NCBI RefSeq assembly: GCF_031157255.1
Contig: NZ_JAVIFX010000021.1
Coordinates: 62,001 to 126,000 of the forward strand
Reading direction: 5' to 3'
DNA: 64,000 bases
Origin: Bradyrhizobium sp. LHD-71
Lineage (GTDB): Bacteria; Pseudomonadota; Alphaproteobacteria; Rhizobiales; Xanthobacteraceae
Shown: positions 7,720 through 16,191 of the stretch, piece by piece
Position numbering within the stretch: the first letter of the stretch is position 1
Layout: every line of letters begins with the position of its first letter
The notes under the pieces: generated by a model
The model's input: the letters and a program-made list of their open reading frames with translations, nothing else
Databases searched by the model: none
What the model was told of the DNA's origin: nothing
Made by a program: the position numbers and the translations under genes

Positions 7720-9162
7720 ATGCCTCAGCAAACCACTGCAACGCACGTCTTCTGCGGCCATGAAATCGGCCGTCACGACCATGCGACGATCGCATTCGAC
7801 GACGGGGTGATCACTGGGATTTCATCGGCCGCCGATACAAACCAAACAGGCCGCACCTTCATCCTGCCGGCGCTCGTCAACGCGCATGATCATGCCCGGC
7901 CGACCGCGTCCTCGTTCGGCGCGGTCGACATGCCGCTGGAGTCGTGGATCCTGCGCTCCGTTGTCGGCACGCCGCCGGATCCGTACCTCGCGGCCGCATC
8001 CGCGCTGGCGCGTTCCGCGCGATCCGGCTGCGCTGCGATGATGATCCACTACACCCGGCCGAGCGGCACCATGCCGATCCTCGACGAGGCGAAGGCGATC
8101 GCCCGCGCGGCTGCGGACGTCGGTATGCGCATGGCGTTCGCGCTGTCGGTCCGCGATCAGAACCCGATTGTGTACGGCGAGAGCGAACCGGTTCTCGCCG
8201 GCCTCACTGAGAATGAGCGAACGGCGATCGAAGATCTGTTTGTCCATCCCGCGCCAACGGCGAAGGAGTATATCGCGACCGTCGAGGACATCGCAGCAAG
8301 TATCCAGAGCCCTCTGATCGATGTGCAATTCGGGCCGGCCGGCGTGCAGTGGTGTTCGAGAGGATTGCTGGAGGCGATCGCCGAGCGCTCGGCGCTCACC
8401 GGCCGCCGCGTCCACATGCACCTCCTGGAGACGATCTATCAGCGCGGCTGGGCCGATCGGGCTTTTCCCGACGGCGTCGTCAAGTATCTGCGCGACATCG
8501 GCCTGCTGTCGGAGCGGCTGACGCTCGCTCATTGCATCCACGCAAGACCCGACGAGCTCGATATCATCGCCGCGTCTGGCGCCCGTATCGTCACCAACTT
8601 CTCGTCCAACCTGCACCTCCGCTCGGGGCTGGCGCCGATCGCCGATGCGAGCCGACGCGGCTGTCCGATTGCGGTCGGCGTCGACGGGTTGGCGCTCGAC
8701 GAAGACGACGACGCGCTTCGCGAGTTGCGGCTTGTGAAGCTTGCGCATGGCGGCGTCGGCTACCAGTCGAACTGGACCTGCGAGGAGTTCTTGTCATCCG
8801 CCGTCCGTAACGGCCGCCTCACGACCGGCGCACCCGGCGGCGGCGAGCTCGTTCCAGGCGCGCCCGCCGACTTCATGGTGATCGATCTCGACCGGCTGGA
8901 ACGCGATGCGATCGTGCCGGTCGACCCGCTGCAGCTTCTGTTCGCGCGCGGCAACGCATCCGTCATTCGCGATGTCGTCGTCGATGGGCGCACCGTCGTC
9001 CGCGGCGGAGAACCGACCGGCGTTGATCTGCCGGCAATCGAGACCGAACTGCGCGCGATGTATCGCGCCGGCGTCAAAAACTACGCGGCATTCACCGCGG
9101 CCTGGCCGCGGCTCGAGCATCCCCTGAAGCGCTGGTTCAGCGAACAATGCGGCTGCGGGTAG
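7720..9162 (+). CDS. Amidohydrolase of the ATZ/TRZ-cytosine deaminase type
   Basis: A 480-residue metal-dependent hydrolase. The metal-binding H-x-H is H56/H58 in NAHDHAR, further ligands lie in 'RRVHMHLLET' and 'LTLAHCIH', and the catalytic aspartate in 'GVDGLALDEDDD', so the canonical set is complete, unlike the relative at 2078. It follows the first ABC importer after a REP element and so may act on the imported substrate by deamination or amide-ring opening. Expected to be cytoplasmic. The ATG lies seven bases after a purine-rich GGAGAGAG stretch. Confidence 0.85.
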   Translation: MPQQTTATHVFCGHEIGRHDHATIAFDDGVITGISSAADTNQTGRTFILPALVNAHDHARPTASSFGAVDMPLESWILRSVVGTPPDPYLAAASALARSARSGCAAMMIHYTRPSGTMPILDEAKAIARAAADVGMRMAFALSVRDQNPIVYGESEPVLAGLTENERTAIEDLFVHPAPTAKEYIATVEDIAASIQSPLIDVQFGPAGVQWCSRGLLEAIAERSALTGRRVHMHLLETIYQRGWADRAFPDGVVKYLRDIGLLSERLTLAHCIHARPDELDIIAASGARIVTNFSSNLHLRSGLAPIADASRRGCPIAVGVDGLALDEDDDALRELRLVKLAHGGVGYQSNWTCEEFLSSAVRNGRLTTGAPGGGELVPGAPADFMVIDLDRLERDAIVPVDPLQLLFARGNASVIRDVVVDGRTVVRGGEPTGVDLPAIETELRAMYRAGVKNYAAFTAAWPRLEHPLKRWFSEQCGCG

Positions 9163-9276
9163 AGTCCGCGCAAAGACGTTTCGAGCGCCGCTGGATACCG
9201 CCGATCGGCGTTCTTTGATGGACGGGCTGTGGGAAACTCAGACGAGACACGGGCCGCAACGTTCAGCCTGCACAAA

Positions 9277-9288
9277 AAAATCGATTTT
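9277..9288. promoter_or_regulatory. Perfect palindrome upstream of second GntR gene
   Basis: AAAATCGATTTT is a perfect 12-base palindrome, followed directly by CGATTGACGAT, 17 bases before the GntR start at 9305. Its size and place fit an autoregulatory operator, with no experimental support in hand. Confidence 0.4.
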
Positions 9289-9304
9289 CGATTGACGATC
9301 CGCT

Positions 9305-10054
9305 ATGCGATCGTCATCCTGCCCGCAAATGGAGAACATTTCCGTTCGTTTTGATGTGGAGGCAGACGCAGGGCCGAGGAGTCTCACCTCTGCCGTGCTT
9401 CAGCGGCTTCGCGCCGACATCCTGTCGACCAAACTCGTTCCAGGTCAGAAGCTGCATATCGCCGGGCTTGCGAAACAGTTTTCGGTAAGCCTCGCCGCCG
9501 TGCGCGAAGCCCTGTCGCGGCTTGTCGCCGACGGCCTGGTGCAGGCGTCGGACCAGCGCGGCTTCCGCGTCAGCCCGGTGTCGCCCGCCGATCTGGCTGA
9601 CGTCACGCAAACCCGCATCGATATCGAAGGCCTCGCGCTGCGCCGCTCGATCGAGCGCGGCGATCAGGCCTGGCTGAGACAGGTGGAGAGCGCGTTCGCC
9701 TCGCTTTGCGCCGTCCCCTACCGTCATCCCGACGCGCCGGGGAGCCATAACGAGGAGTGGATCGCACGTCATCGCATCTTCCACCGGGCGCTGGTGGATG
9801 CCTGCGGCTCGCCGTGGCTTCTCGGCTTCCGCGACATCCTGCACGAGCAAAGCGAACGCTATCGGCGGCTTTCCATCCGGCGTGAGACCGGAAAGATCAG
9901 GGATGTCGACGCCGAGCACGCGGTCATCGTGCAGGCGGTTCTCAGGCGCGACGCCGATGCCGCCGTCTCGGCGCTGTCAGAGCACTTCATGACCACCATG
10001 CATCTCGTCGAACTCGCAGCTCCCAAAATCGCAAAGATGAGCGACACGGCCTGA
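9305..10054 (+). CDS. GntR-family transcriptional regulator, FCD subfamily (second)
   Basis: The winged helix-turn-helix is in 'PGQKLHIAGLAKQFSVSLAA' plus 'VREALSRLVADGLVQ'; the FCD domain keeps 'RIDIEGLALR', 'RHRIFHRALVDACGS', 'AEHAVIVQAVLRRD' and 'LSEHFMTTMH'. 249 residues from 9305; an alternative ATG at 9329 is equally possible, because neither has a clear ribosome site. It precedes the long operon at 10097-16053 on the same strand with a gap of 42 bases, so it may be its first gene and its regulator. Confidence 0.85.
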   Translation: MRSSSCPQMENISVRFDVEADAGPRSLTSAVLQRLRADILSTKLVPGQKLHIAGLAKQFSVSLAAVREALSRLVADGLVQASDQRGFRVSPVSPADLADVTQTRIDIEGLALRRSIERGDQAWLRQVESAFASLCAVPYRHPDAPGSHNEEWIARHRIFHRALVDACGSPWLLGFRDILHEQSERYRRLSIRRETGKIRDVDAEHAVIVQAVLRRDADAAVSALSEHFMTTMHLVELAAPKIAKMSDTA

Positions 10055-10096
10055 ACCGCGTCGGCACGACCCAAAAGAAACAGAGGAAACGCGACC

Positions 10097-11071
10097 ATGA
10101 ACATCACCCGACGCCACATGCTGGCCGCGATGGCCGCCTCAACCGCAATTGCGATACCGTCGGGCGGCGCCCGAGCCGCCGAAAAGGTCCGCATCGGCCT
10201 GCCGACCAAAACCTACTGGCCGACGACGATCGCCGAGACGGCGGTGCGGCAGAAGCTGTTCGAGAAGGAAGGCATTACCGCCGAGCTCACGATCTATCGC
10301 GGCGGCGCGGAGACCTTCGAAGCGATGGCCGCTGGAGCCGCCGATGTCATTCTCGATGCGACGTCGCTGGCCGCCGCCGGCCGCAAGAAGGGCGTGATGT
10401 CGAAGGTCGTGGCGAATGCGTGCATGGGCAGCTTCGGCTGGCAGTTGATGGTGCTCGCGAAGTCGCCGCTCGAGGTCAAGGATCTGGGCGGCAAGAAGGT
10501 CGCCATCACCTCGGCAGGCTCCGGCTCCGATCTGCTGGCGCTCTGGACCCAGCAGGAAAAGAAAGTCACCTTCACCCGTGTGCCGGTCGGCGGCGGCGGT
10601 CTGGTGCCCAATCTGCTCGCCGGCAACGTCGACGCCGCCGTGGTCTATTCGCCGCTCAGCTTCCAGATTTCCAAATCGGGTGAGGCCCGCACCATCCTCG
10701 ATTACGCCAAGGAGGCGCCGCCCAATCTCACCGCCGGCTGGATCACGCCCGACAAATACGCGCAAGAAAAGCCGGAGCTGGTGCAGAAGACGCTGAACGC
10801 GCTCTATGGCGCGTTGGCGTTCATGCGCGCCAACAAGGACACCACCGTCAAGCTGATCGCCGACCTCTACGAGATTCCCGCCGACATCGCGGCAATGGAA
10901 TACGAGAACACGATCATGAAGCTGGAGACGGACGGCAGCATGAGCGCTCCCAATACGCTCGAACAGCTTCAGCTCGCGCTCGACCTCGCCAAGCTCGGCG
11001 GCATGAAGGATCTGGTGCCGGCCTCTGAAATTCTGTCGACGCAGTTCAAGCCCGTGCCGACCAAATCCTGA
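10097..11071 (+). CDS. ABC importer periplasmic binding protein (second system)
   Basis: A 324-residue exported protein. The N-terminus ITRRHML followed by a hydrophobic stretch and an 'ARAA' cleavage site resembles a twin-arginine signal, although the second position is not the strict SRRxFLK. The mature part 'GLPTKTYWPTTIAETAVRQKLFEKEGI' and 'GAADVILDATSLAAAGRK' follow the SsuA/NMT1 layout. AGAGGAAACGCGACC gives the ribosome site. First of a seven-gene run. The ligand differs from that of the first importer, judging by low visible similarity between the two binding proteins. Confidence 0.88.
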   Translation: MNITRRHMLAAMAASTAIAIPSGGARAAEKVRIGLPTKTYWPTTIAETAVRQKLFEKEGITAELTIYRGGAETFEAMAAGAADVILDATSLAAAGRKKGVMSKVVANACMGSFGWQLMVLAKSPLEVKDLGGKKVAITSAGSGSDLLALWTQQEKKVTFTRVPVGGGGLVPNLLAGNVDAAVVYSPLSFQISKSGEARTILDYAKEAPPNLTAGWITPDKYAQEKPELVQKTLNALYGALAFMRANKDTTVKLIADLYEIPADIAAMEYENTIMKLETDGSMSAPNTLEQLQLALDLAKLGGMKDLVPASEILSTQFKPVPTKS

Positions 11072-11081
11072 GGCCGCCACG

Positions 11082-11834
11082 GTGGCTGGTCTCGGCATGA
11101 AGGCAGCGCGTGTCGCCGTCGTCGTGGCGCTGTTCGCGATATGGGAGATCCTGTCGCGGACCGGCATCGTCGATCCGCGCCTGCTGCCGTCGGCTTCGGA
11201 CACGTTGCTGACGCTGGTTGAACTCCTCCAGCGCGCCGGCATCCGCAACGACCTTGCCGTGACGGCGAGCGAGGTGATGGTAGCCTTCATCCTCGCCGTT
11301 CCCTGCGGCGCGCTGATCGGATTCGCGATCGCCGAGAACCGCTACTTCGCCGAGGTGGCAAAGCCGCTGCTGTTCTTTGCCTTCAGTATCCCGAAATCGA
11401 TCTTTCTGCCGATGTTCATTCTCGTGTTCGGCGTCGGCTTCTCCCAGAAGGTCGGATTTGGCTTCTTCTCCACCATCTTCATCGTCATCATGTCGACGAC
11501 GACGGCAGTGGAATCCGTCAAGGTCGAACACCTCACCGTCGCGCGCTCCTACGGCGCAACGAGGCTGCAGACCGCGTTCCGCGTCTATCTGCCGAGCATG
11601 CTTCCGGTGCTGCTGGAAGCGCTGCGGATTTCGATGATCTTCAATCTCACCGGCGTCATCCTCGCGGAAATGTACGCCTCCCGCGAGGGCATCGGCCATC
11701 AGATCGCCACCTGGGGAGAGAACTTCCAGATGAAGCAGCTTCTCGCCGGCGTGGTGATGGTCGCGGTCATCGCCATGACATTCAACGAACTGATCCGATC
11801 GGTGGAGACACGATGCAGCCATTGGCGAACGTAA
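11082..11834 (+). CDS. ABC importer permease (second system, first permease)
   Basis: About 250 residues with six predicted membrane segments and the coupling loop 'VESVKVEHLTVARSYGATRLQTAF'. I use the GTG at 11082, ten bases after the binding-protein stop; an ATG at 11097 is an alternative. The end overlaps the ATPase start by 22 bases. A second, different permease follows the ATPase, so the channel may be a heterodimer, which is less usual for this family. Confidence 0.88.
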   Translation: MAGLGMKAARVAVVVALFAIWEILSRTGIVDPRLLPSASDTLLTLVELLQRAGIRNDLAVTASEVMVAFILAVPCGALIGFAIAENRYFAEVAKPLLFFAFSIPKSIFLPMFILVFGVGFSQKVGFGFFSTIFIVIMSTTTAVESVKVEHLTVARSYGATRLQTAFRVYLPSMLPVLLEALRISMIFNLTGVILAEMYASREGIGHQIATWGENFQMKQLLAGVVMVAVIAMTFNELIRSVETRCSHWRT

Positions 11835-12619
11835 CCCCGTTCAAGCCGGGCTCCCGGGCCGGCGCGATCCAGATCAGCAATGTGGGTCAGGTCTTCAAGA
11901 CCGCGACACAGGATGTGGTGGCGTTGTCCGACGTCTCGCTCGACATCAAGCCCGGCCGCTTCGTGGTCCTGGTCGGGCCGAGCGGTTGCGGCAAATCCAC
12001 GCTGCTGATGATGCTGGCCGGCCTGCGTCAGCAGACGTCGGGAACGATCCTGATCAACGAGGCGCCGATCCCTCAGCCCGACCCGAACCGGGTCGGCGTC
12101 ATCTTTCAGGAGCCGAGTCTGTTTCCGTGGCTTACCGCCGAGGAGAACGTCGAATTTCCGCTGGCGTTGCGCCGTATCCCCAGGTCCGACCGCCGCGCCA
12201 AGGCGGTGGACGCGCTCAAGCTCGTGGGCCTCGAAGGCTTCGGCAAGCGGCATCCGCACGAGCTTTCTGGCGGCATGAAGCAGCGGGTGTCGATCGCCCG
12301 CGGGCTGGTCCAGGACCCGCCGGTGCTGCTGATGGACGAACCGTTCGCGGCGCTGGACGAGCAGACCCGCATGACCATGGGCGACGAATTGCTGCGCATC
12401 TGGGCTGCCACCGGCAAGACGGTCGTGTTCGTCACCCACAGCCTCACCGAGGCCGTCTATCTCGCCGACGAGGTGGTGGTGATGTCGGCGCGTCCGGGCC
12501 GGATTGTCGATCATCTGACGATTTCACTGCCGCGGCCTCGCACCTACGAGATGCTCGGTGGCGAAACATTCGGAACACTGCGCGACCGCATCTGGCGTCA
12601 TATCCGCAAATCGGCATGA
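11813..12619 (+). CDS. ABC importer ATPase (second system)
   Basis: A 268-residue nucleotide-binding subunit. Walker A GPSGCGKST falls near residue 59, Q-loop 'IFQEPSLFPW', signature 'LSGGMKQRVSIARGL', Walker B 'VLLMDEPFAALDE' and switch 'VFVTHSLTEA' are all intact. It overlaps the upstream permease and is followed after ten bases by the second permease, so all three are probably translated together. Confidence 0.92.
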   Translation: MQPLANVTPFKPGSRAGAIQISNVGQVFKTATQDVVALSDVSLDIKPGRFVVLVGPSGCGKSTLLMMLAGLRQQTSGTILINEAPIPQPDPNRVGVIFQEPSLFPWLTAEENVEFPLALRRIPRSDRRAKAVDALKLVGLEGFGKRHPHELSGGMKQRVSIARGLVQDPPVLLMDEPFAALDEQTRMTMGDELLRIWAATGKTVVFVTHSLTEAVYLADEVVVMSARPGRIVDHLTISLPRPRTYEMLGGETFGTLRDRIWRHIRKSA

Positions 12620-12629
12620 GCATTCTTTG

Positions 12630-13433
12630 ATGTCAGCAGCCACCCTACGCCGCCTGATAGTCGTCTCCCTCGTCGTGCTGTGGGAGTTGCTGCCGCGTCT
12701 TGGCGTCATCCCTGAGCTGTTTCTGCCGTCGCTGTCGTCGACCATCGCCGCCGGCTGGAACGACGCCGGCGAATATGGTCACGCGCTGGCGGTGACGCTC
12801 TACGAGGTCGGCGTCTCCATGCTGTTCGCTTGCGGCGGCGGCATTCTGGCCGGCGCCATCGTCGGCAGCCTGCCGCGTCCGCGCGTTCTGATCATGCCGA
12901 TGGTCTCCAGCCTCTACGCAGTGCCGCTCGTGATCCTGTATCCGGTATTCACCGTGTGGCTCGGCATCGGCTCGGAGTCCAAGATCGCCTTCGCGGCCAT
13001 CTACGGCTTCCTGCCGACGATGTTGTCGACCGCCGCCGGCATTCAGACCATCGACCCGCAACTGCTTCTGGCCGCCCGCAGCATGGGCGCCACGCTGAGC
13101 CAGCGGCTGACCCGCGTCATCATCCCGGCGGCGATCCCAACGGTGCTGTCCGGGCTGCGCGTCGGCGGCGCCCTCGTCATCGTCGGCGTGGTGGTGTCGG
13201 AAATGCTGATCTCGTCGGCCGGCATCGGCTACCTCATTTCCCGCTACCGGACCATCCTCGACAGCCCGCATGTGTTCGCCGGCGTGCTGCTGGTTCTGGC
13301 CATGGCGATCGCCTTCAACGCCGCGATCAAGTGGATCGAACGCAAGGCGTCGATCTGGCAGACGGGAACGCGGGAGGGTCAGCGCGCAGCGGACGAAATC
13401 CAGGCCGGCACGATCCAGCCCGCAACGGCCTGA
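12630..13433 (+). CDS. ABC importer permease (second system, second permease)
   Basis: A 267-residue permease with six hydrophobic segments and coupling loop 'TIDPQLLLAARSMGATLSQRLTRV'. It begins at the ATG ten bases after the ATPase stop; a longer frame inside the ATPase gene is a shadow. Its stop codon overlaps the next start by one base (TGATG). Paired with the permease at 11082 it suggests a heterodimeric channel. Confidence 0.88.
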   Translation: MSAATLRRLIVVSLVVLWELLPRLGVIPELFLPSLSSTIAAGWNDAGEYGHALAVTLYEVGVSMLFACGGGILAGAIVGSLPRPRVLIMPMVSSLYAVPLVILYPVFTVWLGIGSESKIAFAAIYGFLPTMLSTAAGIQTIDPQLLLAARSMGATLSQRLTRVIIPAAIPTVLSGLRVGGALVIVGVVVSEMLISSAGIGYLISRYRTILDSPHVFAGVLLVLAMAIAFNAAIKWIERKASIWQTGTREGQRAADEIQAGTIQPATA

Positions 13434-14113
13434 TGGAGCATGTTTCCGTGTTCGATCTGACCCTGTCATTCGATAACGGCCCCGATCCGGAGGTGACGCC
13501 CTACGTGCTGGACATCATCGGCAAGCGCGACATCCAGACCACCTTCTTCGTGATCGGAGAAAAGCTTGCCGATCCCGAACGCCACCGCCTGTCCGCGCGG
13601 GCTCAGCGCGAAGGTCATTGGATCGGCAACCACACCTATACTCATTCGGAACCGCTTGGCCGGATGCGCGATCCCCGCGCCGCCGAGCAGGAAATCGCGC
13701 GCACCCAGGACCTGATCGGCGATCTCGCGCATCCGCAACGCTGGTTTCGGCCGTTTGGCGGCGGCGGCATTCTCGACGACCGCCTGCTGAAGCGTTCAGT
13801 CGTCGATCATCTGCTTGCGGGCGGCTATAGCTGCGTGCTGTGGAACGCCATCCCGCACGACTGGGACGATCCGGACAAATGGGTCGATCGCGCGCTGGCG
13901 CAATGTCGCGCGCAGGCCTGGACCTTGATCGTGTTGCACGACCTTCCCACCGGTGCGATGCGTCATCTCGAGACGTTTCTCGATCGCGCCAGCGACGCCG
14001 GCGCCCGCTTCCACCAGGAATTTCCACCGGATTGCGTTCCGATCCGCAGCGGCGAGATCAAGCTTCCGATTGAACCCTACGTTTCCACCATCGAAGAGAA
14101 TGTCGCACCATGA
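13433..14113 (+). CDS. NodB-homology (polysaccharide deacetylase-fold) hydrolase with D-to-N change
   Basis: A 226-residue protein starting inside the permease stop. The five NodB motifs can be traced: SFDNGP (residues 12-17), GNHTYTH (H67, H71), WFRPFGGGG, 'NAIPHDWDD' and 'LIVLHD'. In true deacetylases motif 1 reads TFDDGP and the second Asp binds the metal; here it is Asn. The protein lacks a signal peptide and sits in a catabolic operon, so it more likely hydrolyses a small soluble C-N bond substrate, as the NodB-fold allantoinase PuuE does, than a cell-wall polysaccharide. The next gene overlaps by four bases. Confidence 0.8.
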   Translation: MEHVSVFDLTLSFDNGPDPEVTPYVLDIIGKRDIQTTFFVIGEKLADPERHRLSARAQREGHWIGNHTYTHSEPLGRMRDPRAAEQEIARTQDLIGDLAHPQRWFRPFGGGGILDDRLLKRSVVDHLLAGGYSCVLWNAIPHDWDDPDKWVDRALAQCRAQAWTLIVLHDLPTGAMRHLETFLDRASDAGARFHQEFPPDCVPIRSGEIKLPIEPYVSTIEENVAP

Positions 14114-14979
14114 AGATTGCAAGTTTCAAGACCGGCGCAACAGCGAGCTATGGCATCGTCACGGACAAGGGCATCATCGATGCCGGACGGCGGCTCACAG
14201 GCTTTCCGACGTTGAAGTCGCTGCTGGCGCATGGATCGCTCGGTGAGCTGCGCAAGCTGACGGGCGAGCAGCCGGATCACGCGATGTCTTCGGTCGAACT
14301 GCTGCCGACGATCCCCGATCCCGACAAGATCTTCTGCATCGGCGTCAATTACGCGACGCATCTGGCCGAAAGCGGTCATCCGACGCCGGCGCATCCCATG
14401 GTGTTCACGCGATTTGCCAACAGCCAGGTCGGCAGCGGACAGCCGATGATCCGGCCGCTTGAATCCGAGCGCTTCGATTATGAAGGGGAGATGGCTGTCA
14501 TCATCGGCAAGGCCGGCCGGCGGATTTCAGGCGAGACGGCACTGAACCATGTTGCGGGATATTCCTGTTATAACGACGGCAGCATCCGCGACTGGCAACG
14601 GCACACCTCTCAGTTCACGCCCGGCAAGAACTTTGCGGGCACCGGCGGCTTCGGGCCGTGGATAGTGACGACGGATGAGATGCCCGATGTGAGCAAGCAG
14701 ACCATCACCACGCGGCTCAACGGCGCCGAGGTGCAGGCGGCACCGATTTCCGATCTCGTGTTCGATGTACCGACGCTGATCGCCTATTGCTCGACGTTCA
14801 CCGAACTGGTGCCCGGCGACGTTATCGTCACCGGCACCACGGGCGGAGTCGGCGCCTATCGCGTGCCGCCGCTCTGGATGAAAGACGGCGATGTCGTGGA
14901 GGTCGAGGTGTCCGGGATCGGGATCCTCCGCAATCCGGTCAAGGATGAAGTCGCAAACGCTGCGGTTCGGGCCGCCTGA
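14110..14979 (+). CDS. Fumarylacetoacetate hydrolase (FAH) family protein
   Basis: A 289-residue member of the FAH / 2-keto-4-pentenoate hydratase superfamily. The core starts at 'IFCIGVNYATHLAE', the metal ligands are the two Glu of 'DYEGEMAVIIG' and the Asp of 'CYNDGSIRDWQ', and 'GTTGGVG' lies near the end. Relatives cleave C-C bonds in acylpyruvates or hydrate and decarboxylate oxo-acids during breakdown of ring compounds. It overlaps the NodB-fold gene by four bases (ATGA), so both should act in one pathway. Confidence 0.88.
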   Translation: MKIASFKTGATASYGIVTDKGIIDAGRRLTGFPTLKSLLAHGSLGELRKLTGEQPDHAMSSVELLPTIPDPDKIFCIGVNYATHLAESGHPTPAHPMVFTRFANSQVGSGQPMIRPLESERFDYEGEMAVIIGKAGRRISGETALNHVAGYSCYNDGSIRDWQRHTSQFTPGKNFAGTGGFGPWIVTTDEMPDVSKQTITTRLNGAEVQAAPISDLVFDVPTLIAYCSTFTELVPGDVIVTGTTGGVGAYRVPPLWMKDGDVVEVEVSGIGILRNPVKDEVANAAVRAA

Positions 14980-15012
14980 CGGACGTCACGTCCCAAGCAC
15001 CAGGAGAGCATC

Positions 15013-16053
15013 ATGAACATGCCGAGACATCTGTTGCCGACAACCGTAGTCGGAAGCTATCCGCAGCCGGAATGGCTGGTGGACCGCGCCATGCTGTCGA
15101 AATCCGTCCCGCGGACGCGGATGCACGAGATGTGGCGGTTGCCGCAGGAGCACCTCGAGGAAGCCCAGGACGATGCGACCATCGTCGCGATCAGGGACAT
15201 GGAGCGCGCCGGCATCGACATCGTGACTGATGGCGAGATCCGGCGGGAGAGCTACTCGAACCGGTTCGCGACCGCGCTCGACGGCATCGATATCGACAAG
15301 CCTGCGATCATCGTCTCGCGGGCAGGACACGAAACGCCGGTCCCGCGTGTCGTCGGCAAGATACGGCGGACACGGCCGGTCGAATTGCGCGACATGGAAT
15401 TTCTTCGGCGCAACACCGACCACGCGGCCAAGATCACACTGCCCGGCCCGTTCACCATGAGCCAGCAGGCCAGGAACGAGTTCTATGAGGACGACGAGGA
15501 ACTGGCGATGGCGTTCGCCGAAGCCGTCAACGCCGAAGCGCTCGATCTGCAACAGGCCGGCGCGGATGTGATCCAGCTCGATGAACCCTGGGTGCGCAAC
15601 AATCCGGAACTGGCGAAGCGCTATGCGGTGAAAGCCATCAACCGCGCGCTGCAGGGCATCACCGTGCCGACCGTCGTGCATCTGTGCTTTGGCTACGCGG
15701 CCGTGGTGCCGGGCTCGACCAAGCCGGCCGGCTATTCGTTTCTGGCGGAGCTTGCCGACACCAGCGCCGAGCAGATCTCGATCGAGGCGGCACAGCCGCG
15801 ACTCGATCTGGGCATCCTCAAGGATCTGTCGTCGAAGAAGATCATGCTGGGCGTGCTCGATCTCGGTGATCCGCAGATCGAAACTGCCGAAACCGTCGCG
15901 GACCGGATTCGGCAAGGGCTGAAATATGTAGCGCCGGAGCGACTGATCCCTGCCCCCGACTGCGGCATGAAATACATGCCTCGCGACGTTGCCTTCGGCA
16001 AACTGAAGGCAATGTGCACTGCCGCCGCAACGGTGCGCCGCGAAATCAGCTGA
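15013..16053 (+). CDS. MetE-like (UROD/MetE superfamily) zinc methyltransferase, single domain
   Basis: A 346-residue protein equal to the catalytic C-terminal half of cobalamin-independent methionine synthase. 'TTVVGSYPQPEWL' opens the barrel, 'DIVTDGEIRRE' and 'VIQLDEPWV' follow, and the zinc ligands H-x-C in VHLCFG and C in 'PAPDCGMKY' are kept. The N-terminal folate-binding half of MetE is missing, so it is unlikely to be the housekeeping enzyme. Placement in a degradation operon suggests methyl transfer from, or C-C/C-S chemistry on, a pathway intermediate; this is inference. GGAGAG precedes the ATG. Confidence 0.85.
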   Translation: MNMPRHLLPTTVVGSYPQPEWLVDRAMLSKSVPRTRMHEMWRLPQEHLEEAQDDATIVAIRDMERAGIDIVTDGEIRRESYSNRFATALDGIDIDKPAIIVSRAGHETPVPRVVGKIRRTRPVELRDMEFLRRNTDHAAKITLPGPFTMSQQARNEFYEDDEELAMAFAEAVNAEALDLQQAGADVIQLDEPWVRNNPELAKRYAVKAINRALQGITVPTVVHLCFGYAAVVPGSTKPAGYSFLAELADTSAEQISIEAAQPRLDLGILKDLSSKKIMLGVLDLGDPQIETAETVADRIRQGLKYVAPERLIPAPDCGMKYMPRDVAFGKLKAMCTAAATVRREIS

Positions 16054-16191
16054 TCTGACGTTAAGCGTGAGCGCGACGGATTCCGTTGCGCTCAGTAACT
16101 GAAAGCGTGCGGGCCCGATCGATCGAGAAGACTTTGCAGGGCCGCTGGCGGAGCGCTATGCTGGCTGTCCATCCGTTCGGAGCGTCGCCAG

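Noticed and set aside
5733-7721. Minus-strand open frame of 662 codons
   Set aside because: It lies opposite the permease and binding-protein genes and is full of R, H and D runs typical of an antisense frame.
10139-13469. Several minus-strand open frames of 250-380 codons
   Set aside because: All are antisense to the second importer, with no ribosome sites or domains.
13433-14113. Symbiotic nodB
   Set aside because: Only the fold matches; the metal ligand is changed and no nodA, nodC or nod box is nearby.
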